DNA of 64,000 bases, taken from assembly GCA_963703085.1 (NCBI GenBank), contig OY969789.1, forward strand, positions 2,232,001 to 2,296,000. The letters run 5' to 3'. The notes beneath the pieces are model-generated. The model worked only from the letters and a program-made list of their open reading frames with translations, searched no databases and was not told where the DNA came from. The stretch comes from DATAEG01 sp963703085. Lineage in GTDB: Bacteria > Actinomycetota > Actinomycetes > Mycobacteriales > Jatrophihabitantaceae. A program made the position numbers and the translations under genes. Shown one piece after another: positions 25,322 to 32,235 of the stretch (the stretch's first letter is position 1; every line of letters starts with the position of its first letter).

Positions 25322-26470
25322 TCAGCTGCCATTCGGGATGACGAGTGGCTTGATGCAGCCGTCGAGCTTCGCCGAGAAGATGTGGTAGCCCTCGGCGATG
25401 TGCTCCAACGGAATGCGGTGCGTGACGATCTCGCTGGGTTTGAGATAGCCGTTGCGGACGTGCTCGAACAGTCGCGGCCACTGCCGTTTCACGTGACATT
25501 GGTTGGCATTCAGTGTCAGGCCCTTGTTCATCGCGTCACCGAACTTCACGGCGCTGAACATCGGGCCGTACGCACCCATCACCGAGATCGTCCCACCTTT
25601 GCGCACCGAGTCGATCGCCCAGTTCAGTGCGACCGGCGAGCCGCCCTGTAACTTCAGCTTGGCCGCCGTGACGTGCTGCAGGAGATTGCCATCGGCCTCG
25701 GCGCCGACCGCGTCGATAGCCACGTCTGCACCCAAGTAGTCGGTGATCTTCTTCATGTGTACGACGATGTCGTCGTACTCGGTGAAGTTGTAGGTCTCGG
25801 CCTGTGCGAACACCCGGGCCTTCTCCAACCGGTACGCCAAGTGGTCGATGACGATGACCCGGCCGGCACCCATCAGCCACGCGGACTTGGCCGCGACGAG
25901 GCCGACCGGCCCAGCACCGAACACCACCACCACGTCGCCCTCGACGATGTCGCCCAATTGCGCGCCGAAGTACCCAGTGGCGACTGCGTCGGTGAGCAGG
26001 ACCGCGTCCTCGTCGTCCATCCATTGCGGGATGAGGGACGGGCCGACGTCGGCGAACGGGACTCGCACATACTCGGCCTGGCCTCCGTCGTAACCGCCAC
26101 AGGTGTGCGAGTAGCCGTAGATGCCGCCCACTGCGGTGGCGTTCGGATTCACGTTGTGGCAGTTGGCGTACAAGCCGCGAGCGCAGTACCAGCAGGACCC
26201 GCAGAAAATGTTGAACGGCACCATGACTCGGTCCCCTGGCTTGAGGCGTTCGACCGACGAGCCGACCTCCTCGACCACCCCGATGAACTCGTGCCCGAAG
26301 GTCATGCCGACCCGCGTGTCCGGCATCATCCCGTGATACAGGTGCAGGTCGGACCCGCAGATCGAAGCCATCGTGACCCGCACGATGGCATCGTTTGGGT
26401 GCTCGATCGGAGGAACATCCTTCTCCTCCACTCGGACCCGGTAGGGCCCGCGGTACACCATCGCGCGCAT
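25322..26470 (-). CDS. zinc-dependent alcohol dehydrogenase (formaldehyde dehydrogenase-like)
   Basis: 382 residues, MDR superfamily. Catalytic zinc ligands are in ICGSDLHLYHG and FGHEFIGVVEE. The structural zinc cluster is CGSCWYCARGLYANC. The Rossmann motif is VVVFGAGPVGLVAAKSA, followed by an acidic cofactor end (VIVIDHLAYR), which favours NAD. The long insert around VGAEADGNLLQHVTAAK is typical of the glutathione-independent formaldehyde-dehydrogenase-like group. It probably oxidises an alcohol or a thiol-independent aldehyde adduct. It is followed by the uncharacterised protein and DUF962, and preceded at 26 bp by an SDR gene. Confidence 0.9.
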   Translation of the reverse strand: MRAMVYRGPYRVRVEEKDVPPIEHPNDAIVRVTMASICGSDLHLYHGMMPDTRVGMTFGHEFIGVVEEVGSSVERLKPGDRVMVPFNIFCGSCWYCARGLYANCHNVNPNATAVGGIYGYSHTCGGYDGGQAEYVRVPFADVGPSLIPQWMDDEDAVLLTDAVATGYFGAQLGDIVEGDVVVVFGAGPVGLVAAKSAWLMGAGRVIVIDHLAYRLEKARVFAQAETYNFTEYDDIVVHMKKITDYLGADVAIDAVGAEADGNLLQHVTAAKLKLQGGSPVALNWAIDSVRKGGTISVMGAYGPMFSAVKFGDAMNKGLTLNANQCHVKRQWPRLFEHVRNGYLKPSEIVTHRIPLEHIAEGYHIFSAKLDGCIKPLVIPNGS

Positions 26471-26496
26471 CGTTCAGCCTTCCGCCGGGTTGTTGG

Positions 26497-27297
26497 TCAC
26501 GAGTCTGCCGCGGTGTCGTCGGGCTTGGTCATCCGGGCATGGACGGCTGCCTTGGCCGGTTCGCTCATGGCCCGGCCGGCAGCGGTTTGCAGCTTGTTCT
26601 TCATCGAGCCGGCGATCACATGGTCCTTTCCGGCCATGAACGCGTCGAAGCCGTCCTTGGCGACGTCCGCCGGATCGTCCTTCTTGATGTCGTCGACCGG
26701 GGTGTCCTGCATGCCGGCGCGGTCGAAGAACTCGGTGTCGGTCGGTCCGGGCATCAGCGCCGTGATCGTCACGCCGGTGTCCTTGAGTTCGTAGCGGATT
26801 GCCTCCGCGAGAGACAGCACGAACGCCTTCGACGCGGCGTAGGTGGCGTAATAGGGCCCGGGCATCGTCGATGCGACCGAAGCAGTGAAGAGCACCCCGC
26901 CCGAACCGCGCGACACCATTGCCGGCAGCAGCCGCTTGGCCAGATGCACGGCGGAGCCGATATTGAGCCCGATGAGGCGTTGCTCGTCGGCAAGCGGGAT
27001 GTCCAGGAAGGCGCCGCCATTGCCGACGCCGGCGTTCAGGACCAACGCGTCCACCGGCCGGCCGGTCGCATGGACTGCGGCGAGGAGTTTCTCCACGCCG
27101 GCTGCTGTTGAGAGGTCGGCTTGCACAGTGTCCGGCTGCGTGCCCGCCGTGGCGAGATCGGTGGCGGCGCTGTTGAGCTCGGCGTCGTCGGCGCAGATGA
27201 CCAGATCGAAGCCGTGTTCGGCGAACTGGCGTGCCAGTTCCAGGCCGATGCCACTGGAGGCGCCGGTGATGACCGCGAGACGAGCGGGTTCAGTCAT
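26497..27297 (-). CDS. SDR family NAD(P)-dependent oxidoreductase
   Basis: 266 residues from ATG 27297. The cofactor motif is AVITGASSGIGLELARQF, then LVLNAGVGNGG-like (NAG) and the catalytic Ser / Tyr-x-x-x-Lys in YYATYAASKAF. The C-terminal tail (AAGRAMSEPAKAAVHARM) matches a group of short-chain dehydrogenases annotated DltE/YohF-like. The start overlaps the end of the MBL gene by 8 bp, so translation is coupled. The substrate is unknown. Confidence 0.9.
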   Translation of the reverse strand: MTEPARLAVITGASSGIGLELARQFAEHGFDLVICADDAELNSAATDLATAGTQPDTVQADLSTAAGVEKLLAAVHATGRPVDALVLNAGVGNGGAFLDIPLADEQRLIGLNIGSAVHLAKRLLPAMVSRGSGGVLFTASVASTMPGPYYATYAASKAFVLSLAEAIRYELKDTGVTITALMPGPTDTEFFDRAGMQDTPVDDIKKDDPADVAKDGFDAFMAGKDHVIAGSMKNKLQTAAGRAMSEPAKAAVHARMTKPDDTAADS

Positions 27298-28141
27298 GGT
27301 GATCACCTTTCGGGGTCGGTGCGGCGGAGTCGGGCGGCGGGTCTGCGGAACGCAGCGCGACCGTGTCGCCGCGCTCGACGAATCTGACCCGGTCGGTGAG
27401 CCCGCGGCGCTGTGCCTCGGCACGGAAGTCCGACAGCGGCGACCTGAACAGCCGGTAGTCGTCGTAGTGCACCGGTACAGCGAGACCGGGTTCGATGAGC
27501 TCGATCAGATCGGCCCCCTGCGTGGCGTCCATGGTGACCATGAGCCCACCGGGTAGCCGGGTGCCGCCGAGGTGCACCACCGCAGCATCGATGGCCGGAT
27601 ACCGCTGCGGGATGGCGTGCAACTCCTCGATCAGCAGCGTGTCGCCGGTGACGTACACGCGCAGATCGACCGGTCCGCTGACCGGTCCGAACTCCAGCAT
27701 GCTGCCCATCACCGGTGGCAACAGCCGGCGCACCGGAAGCGGCGCGTGTCGGCCCGGCATCGCCGTCACCGTGAGACGGACGTCGGCGCGAATCAGCTCA
27801 TGGCTTGTCCACGTCCGCAGGCCGAGTGCCCGGGAGAAGCCTCGCCAGTGCAGCCGGCGAGCGGCGTGCGGGGTGGTGAGCACCGGTAGCTCGTGGTCCA
27901 GACCGCGTTGTGCGGTTCGGTCCCAGTGATCACCATGCAGGTGGGACAGCACCACCGCATCCAGCGGCGGCAGTTCCTCGATCGACAGTGCAGGTTCGGT
28001 GAGCCGTTTGGCAGTTAGGCCACGACCGAGGTAAGCCCGTTGGCCCTGGTGCAGGAAGTTCGGGTCGGTGAGGATCGTCAGCTCGCCGTACCGGATCAGC
28101 GTGGTCGCGGTACCGATGAAGAACAACGACGCAGCCGCCAC
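27290..28141 (-). CDS. MBL-fold metal-dependent hydrolase
   Basis: 283 residues, GTG start with GGAGGTG 5 nt upstream. The metal motif is VVLSHLHGDHWD, with later ligands in AMPGRHAP, YVTGDTL and VHYDDYRLF. It resembles UlaG/NAPE-PLD-like hydrolases of the beta-lactamase superfamily. It is the first gene of the redox operon that continues with SDR, alcohol dehydrogenase, unknown protein and DUF962. Upstream (28142-28230) nothing is recognisable besides the promoter region. Confidence 0.88.
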   Translation of the reverse strand: MAAASLFFIGTATTLIRYGELTILTDPNFLHQGQRAYLGRGLTAKRLTEPALSIEELPPLDAVVLSHLHGDHWDRTAQRGLDHELPVLTTPHAARRLHWRGFSRALGLRTWTSHELIRADVRLTVTAMPGRHAPLPVRRLLPPVMGSMLEFGPVSGPVDLRVYVTGDTLLIEELHAIPQRYPAIDAAVVHLGGTRLPGGLMVTMDATQGADLIELIEPGLAVPVHYDDYRLFRSPLSDFRAEAQRRGLTDRVRFVERGDTVALRSADPPPDSAAPTPKGDHHD

Positions 28142-28230
28142 TGCCCACCTCCGAGATCGGCTGATCCAGGCCTTCGGAATCGATCGTAAGCACCGTCCGT
28201 TCCGCTGTCGCGGTGAAGCTCACCTGGTCG

Positions 28231-28548
28231 TTAGCGCCGGGCGAGACTGCCTCGCGATGGGCTGACCCGCCTTTGGACGTAGCCGAGCGGCATCAGCGAG
28301 ACTCGTGCGCGATGCCCTCTTCGATGGCCCATCCCCACTACCTCCATCACTGCCGCGGCGTGATGAATCCCGGGGAGGTTCAGATCGAGCACGACCACGC
28401 CGGCCGGCTGGCGCATGGCACCGAACTGAGCGACGGACTCCGCGACGGCGCCGAGCTCGATGTCGTCGGCGTCGCCGAGCAGCCGCGCGACCGCGGTGCG
28501 GAACAGCGGGTGGTCCTCGACGACGCCGACCAGGATTCGGTTGCCGCA
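28231..28548 (-). pseudogene. remnant of a response regulator receiver domain
   Basis: The minus-strand frame reads ILVGVVEDHPLFRTAVARLL and, further on, VVVLDLNLPGIHHAAAVMEV. These are the acidic pair and the phospho-acceptor Asp of a NarL-type receiver. After that the similarity stops in a basic, non-conserved tail (SLMPLGYVQRRVSPSRG). There is no proper start codon in frame, no DNA-binding domain and no partner kinase. It is read as the decayed first half of a LuxR-type regulator. It occupies most of the 485-bp gap between the MBL and LysR genes. Confidence 0.6.
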
Positions 28549-28626
28549 TGGTTGTGGGCTGAAACCGCGACAGCTAAGCCGATCTTGACCAGGAAGCAGC
28601 GTGCGGAGATCGAGGCACTGCCCTGT

Positions 28627-29511
28627 TCAGGCGGGCGTGGTTGCGGCGTGAGAGACCGCGCCGCGTAGCGCGTTCATAAGTGCTGCGGTTGCGGGCGGGT
28701 CGGGCGGATCACCGTAAGTAACAGCGAAGACGCTGCGTGTGCTGTCCGCGACTCGGGTGACATGGATGCCCTCGATTCGATGGGATTGGAGGGCGAGGCC
28801 TGGCAACGTGCCGACGCCCATGCCGGCGGCGACCAGGGCCTGCACGACGACCATGTCATCGCTCGAGAAGGCGATGCGCGGGGTGAAGCCATGGCTCTCA
28901 CAGAGGTTCAGTAGCGTGGCCCGGCACCGCTCGCAGCCACCGATCCAGAGTGAGTCGCGGTGATCGTCGAGTTGCTGATCGGGCACGCGGGTCAGGAGAT
29001 ACACCGGATCGTCGAGCAGATGGACGAGGCGGAACCCTTCTCCTTCCAGTGGCGTGTCCGGGCCGCGGAATATCACTGCGACATCGACCTTGCCGTCGCG
29101 CAGCAGTTGCAGCGCTTCACCGGGATGTACGTCCACGAGGTTCAGCTCGATCGCCGGGTGCTCACCGGCGAGTATGTCGGCTGCTCTCGGCACGATCGTG
29201 CTTAGCGCGGTCTGGAAGCCGGCGAGCCGGACGCGGCCGGCGCGGAGACCGAGATGCGTAGCGAGTTCCACGGAGGCCGCATCGACCCGGCCGACAATTT
29301 CCCGCGCACGTTGCGCGAGTAACGCGCCTTCAGGACTCAGCCGGACCCCACGGCCCACGCGCTGGGTCAGCTTGGCTCCGGTGGCCGCCTCAAGGCGGGC
29401 CAGGTGGTGGCTTACCGACGGTTGCGAGTAGTGCAGCTCGCGAGCCGCGCCGGTCAGCGACCCGTGCCGCGCGACGGCGTCGAGTACGGCGAGCTGCGTC
29501 AGACTGAGCAT
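28627..29511 (-). CDS. LysR family transcriptional regulator
   Basis: 294 residues. The N-terminal winged HTH is LTQLAVLDAVARHGSLTGAA followed by RELHYSQPSVSHHLARLE. The C-terminal periplasmic-binding-like effector domain follows (AGFQTALSTIVPRAADILA, VDVAVIFRGPDTP, AAGMGVGTLPGLAL). It is divergent from the cupin and PPOX genes. A 6-11-6 inverted repeat overlaps its start codon, the usual autoregulatory position of LysR proteins, so it probably controls those two genes. The effector may be a cysteine-like or other thiol metabolite if the cupin is a cysteine dioxygenase; this is inference. Confidence 0.92.
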   Translation of the reverse strand: MLSLTQLAVLDAVARHGSLTGAARELHYSQPSVSHHLARLEAATGAKLTQRVGRGVRLSPEGALLAQRAREIVGRVDAASVELATHLGLRAGRVRLAGFQTALSTIVPRAADILAGEHPAIELNLVDVHPGEALQLLRDGKVDVAVIFRGPDTPLEGEGFRLVHLLDDPVYLLTRVPDQQLDDHRDSLWIGGCERCRATLLNLCESHGFTPRIAFSSDDMVVVQALVAAGMGVGTLPGLALQSHRIEGIHVTRVADSTRSVFAVTYGDPPDPPATAALMNALRGAVSHAATTPA

Positions 29512-29532
29512 TCATAGACTTTATCGATGAAT
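29510..29532. promoter_or_regulatory. LysR-type operator ATTCAT-N11-ATGAAT
   Basis: A perfect inverted repeat with 6-bp arms and an 11-bp spacer. It contains the T-N11-A core expected for LysR regulators, overlaps the LysR start codon at 29509-29511 and lies in the divergent promoter region 5' of the cupin gene. Confidence 0.65.
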
Positions 29533-29585
29533 GCGTGAAGGAACTGGCATTGGACGTCATTGGTTGGGTCCGCCACGATCAAGAC

Positions 29586-30155
29586 ATGACCACCACGATC
29601 GCGGCCGGGAGCCGCACCCTCACCCGTCCGGGGCTAGACAGGCTTGTCACCGCTGTGGCAACGCCGGCCCGTAGCGGAGCCGACCCCGACACGGCGGCGC
29701 GCCTCGTCGCCGAAGTGCTCGCCGCGGGCAGACCCGGACCCGAATTGCTCACCACGAGTGAGCGCGCCGGCTCCCCGGACACCGCGACCTCCTACACGCT
29801 GCACGCCGAGGAGGCGTTCACGCTGTCGGCCATCGTGTGGCGCCCGGGCCAGAAGACCAGCATCCACGACCACGTCGTCTGGTGCTCTTTCGTCGTGTTG
29901 TGCGGCACGGAAACCGAGACCCTGTACGACCTGCGCGATGGCGCCCTGGTCGAGACTGGCGTGCGGCATCGGGCGGCCGGTTCCATCAGCGCGGCCGCGC
30001 CCCCGGACGACATCCACCGGGTGTCCAACACCGGCGACGACATCGCGATCACCCTGCACATTTACGGCGCCGACGTGGGTAACGGCTCCAGCGTCCGCCG
30101 CAAGTACTCCGACTCGCTCGTGACGCCGCCGCTCACCAGCCCACGAAAGGCCTGA
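29586..30155 (+). CDS. cysteine dioxygenase-type cupin
   Basis: 189 residues from ATG 29586. The cupin core has the metal motif SIHDHVVWCSFVVLCGTETE and the later ligand in PPDDIHRVSNTGDDIAITLH, giving the three-histidine set of thiol dioxygenases. The N-terminal helical part and YTLHAEEAFTLSAIVWRPGQ match the CDO type I/PCO family. It probably oxidises a thiol such as cysteine or 3-mercaptopropionate with Fe(II) and O2. It is 4 bp from the PPOX gene and divergent from a LysR regulator. Confidence 0.82.
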   Translation: MTTTIAAGSRTLTRPGLDRLVTAVATPARSGADPDTAARLVAEVLAAGRPGPELLTTSERAGSPDTATSYTLHAEEAFTLSAIVWRPGQKTSIHDHVVWCSFVVLCGTETETLYDLRDGALVETGVRHRAAGSISAAAPPDDIHRVSNTGDDIAITLHIYGADVGNGSSVRRKYSDSLVTPPLTSPRKA

Positions 30156-30159
30156 CGAC

Positions 30160-30648
30160 GTGGAACAGCATGAGATCGACAGCGAACTGGCGGCGGCGAG
30201 TGATTTGCTCGCGGCGACCTCTGCGGCGCACCTCGCCTACGTGACGAGGGACGGGACGCCGCGGGCGATGCCCGTCGGCGCCTACTGGACCGGTCGCGAG
30301 TTCGTCGTCTCCACCGCCGACACCGCGCCAAAGGTCAAGGCCCTGACCGCGCGTCCGGATGTCGCCCTGACCGTTGACCGCGGCGACACGCCAGGCGACG
30401 CCCGCGCGCTGCAGATCCGCGGACGGGCTGAAATCACCATCATCGACGGCGTGGTCGAGGAATACCTCATGGCCGCACGCAAGACGATGGGCGCCGAGGC
30501 CGCCGCCGAGTTCGAGAACAACGTCCGGCAGATGTATGACCGCATGGCCCGCATCGCCATAGTCCCCACCTGGGCACGCTTCTACGACTTCAACGCCGGC
30601 CGCATGCCGCAGTTCCTCCAAGAACTTGCCGCGCGAAACATGTCCTGA
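30160..30648 (+). CDS. pyridoxamine 5'-phosphate oxidase-like flavoprotein
   Basis: 162 residues with a GTG start. It has the split-barrel flavin-binding fold: SAAHLAYVTRDGTPRAMPVG, YWTGREFVVSTADTAPKVKA and the strand VALTVDRGDTPGDA are characteristic of the PPOX family (FMN or F420 binding). In actinobacteria small members often use F420. It is coupled to the cupin gene (4-bp gap). The specific substrate is unknown. Confidence 0.85.
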   Translation: MEQHEIDSELAAASDLLAATSAAHLAYVTRDGTPRAMPVGAYWTGREFVVSTADTAPKVKALTARPDVALTVDRGDTPGDARALQIRGRAEITIIDGVVEEYLMAARKTMGAEAAAEFENNVRQMYDRMARIAIVPTWARFYDFNAGRMPQFLQELAARNMS

Positions 30649-30669
30649 AGCCGCAGACCCGTCCACGCA

Positions 30670-30741
30670 ATGATCCGCGTCGGCATGCACCGCGTCGCGT
30701 TCTCGGTAGACGACTTGGACGAGGCCCTCATGCGGACCTGA
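30670..30741 (+). pseudogene. N-terminal fragment of a VOC/glyoxalase domain
   Basis: A 23-codon open frame reads MIRVGMHRVAFSVDDLDEAL and ends after three more residues. This is the first beta-strand and helix of a vicinal-oxygen-chelate domain, including the metal-type His. The rest of the domain is absent. It is read as a truncated relic at the start of a 780-bp region without an intact gene. Confidence 0.5.
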
Positions 30742-30755
30742 CCTACGATCAGCCG

Positions 30756-31393
30756 GTGCCACCCGATGCCGCCAACACGTCCGGTGATCCGGACGAGGGG
30801 GCGCTCGACGCCAACGGCCGGCATTCGGTCGGCCGGCATTCGCGCGCGGTCCCCGGCGTCCGGCGCAGTGCCGCCCGCTCGGGAGGCCGGCGCCGGGCCG
30901 GCTCGGTGAGTGCCACCGCGGTGAGCTCTGCGCAGTCGTCGACGACCACGGTGCTGGATCGTCCCTCGCCTCGGCCGGCAGCGGCGTCGGTTGCGAGCAT
31001 CTCCTGGCTGACCGTGCTCGGGTTGCTGGTTCGGCCCGTGCGCCGGTGGCAACTCATCGTGTGGGAACTTGCTGCTCTGGGCGCGGACTTCTGCTGGCAC
31101 CTGCAATCCGCGATACGCGGCGTTCGACCGGCCGGATATTCCGCTGGCTGCGGCGCAGTTGGTGGCCTGGACGGTGCCCGGGCTCGGGCAGCTGGATCAG
31201 TCCTGCTACCGCGCTCCGCTCGCCGCCGCGGCAAGAGATCGTGATTCGAGTGGGCGCCGCGCGCGTCGAACAGGACGGCGACCCGGTACCACCTGCCGCT
31301 CGGGTGCCCGCGGCGGTGCCCACTGCACTCGTGGCGCTGGAAGCGCGGCACGCGCTGTTCCTGCGCACCACGCTGCCGCTGGCCGCCGACTAG
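30756..31393 (+). pseudogene. hypothetical gene with two apparent frame breaks
   Basis: Three plus-strand frames look coding one after another: a first part (GTG 30756) that is basic and serine-rich, ending near ISWLTVLGLLVRPVRRWQLI; a middle part with CNPRYAAFDRPDIPLAAAQ and VAWTVPGLGQLDQSCY; and a last part with EIVIRVGAARVEQDGDPVPP, ending LFLRTTLPLAAD at 31393. Each change corresponds to one extra base. I recognise no domain. It could be a decayed gene, a sequencing-damaged gene or chance open frames in GC-rich DNA; codon-bias analysis would decide. Confidence 0.35.
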
Positions 31394-31428
31394 AAGGTGC
31401 CGAGCATCGGCTGCAAGTGGCAGCCGGC

Positions 31429-32235
31429 TCACTGGGTCGGCAAATCCTCGGAGTGGGGGATGAGGCGCCGGGACATCAGGATGGCAGTCAGATGCCCACC
31501 GGCCACGAGGAGGGCAAGAGGCAACATCACGATCGCCCAGCCCTGCAGTACGCCGTGTGAGTCGGCGAACTCGTCGGTCAGGGCCGCGACCAGGGTGATC
31601 AGCGAGAACTCGATCGCGACGAACGAACGGTAGATCGGGAACGCCTTCAGGCCATGTCGCAACTTGGCAGGCAGCCCGGCGCGCGGCGCAGCAAGGTCAG
31701 CGGCCTCGGACAGCAACGGCAGTCGGCCGTATCCGCGGGCAACGTGGATCAGATCGCCGAAGGCCTTGTTCAGCACCACGACGACTGCGGTCAGCGCGCC
31801 GAGCGTGGTCCAGCCGTCGATGTCGGTCAGACCGCCGTCCACGTGAATGCTGATGCAGATCGGCAGCAGCGCCTCGGTGGCGTAGTGACCGATCCGATCG
31901 AGGTAAACGCCCGACGGAGATGTGGTCTGCCGGACCCGGGCGACTTCTCCGTCGGAGCAGTCGAACAGGATCTGCAGCTGCATGGCGATGGCGCAGATCA
32001 GTACTGCCCACCACGACGGCCAGACCAGGATCGCAGCGCCGCCGACGCCGGCGCCGATCATCAGCACGGTGACGCCGTTGGCGGAGATCCCGGTGGGCAA
32101 GAGCGCCCTGGTGACGTAGATCGACAGCCGGCGCAGGTAGAGCGCGCCGGCCCAGTGCTCCGAGTTGCGCCGGCCCAGAACGGTCGGCGGTTGCGCGACC
32201 TTGCGCAGGTCGCCCAGCGACAGCGCGTGGCTCAC
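31429..32235 (-). CDS. CDP-alcohol phosphatidyltransferase family protein
   Basis: 268 residues from GTG 32235, which overlaps the stop of the larger paralogue by 4 bp. It has about six membrane segments. The family signature DG(x)2AR(x)8G(x)3D(x)3D is present as DCSDGEVARVRQTTSPSGVY followed by LDRIGHY; the last aspartate position is histidine here, a deviation worth noting. Such enzymes displace CMP from a CDP-activated lipid or polyol with an alcohol. As last gene of the minus-strand arm of the Stealth locus it probably makes a phospholipid or polyol-phosphate intermediate. Confidence 0.88.
   Translation of the reverse strand: MSHALSLGDLRKVAQPPTVLGRRNSEHWAGALYLRRLSIYVTRALLPTGISANGVTVLMIGAGVGGAAILVWPSWWAVLICAIAMQLQILFDCSDGEVARVRQTTSPSGVYLDRIGHYATEALLPICISIHVDGGLTDIDGWTTLGALTAVVVVLNKAFGDLIHVARGYGRLPLLSEAADLAAPRAGLPAKLRHGLKAFPIYRSFVAIEFSLITLVAALTDEFADSHGVLQGWAIVMLPLALLVAGGHLTAILMSRRLIPHSEDLPTQ

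Noticed and set aside
28213..28668. Plus-strand open frame in the MBL-LysR gap
   Set aside because: It is the complement of the receiver-domain remnant, which has recognisable family motifs on the minus strand.
30749..31432. Minus-strand open frame in the degraded region
   Set aside because: Arg/Pro/Ser-rich without family features; the plus-strand segments look more coding.
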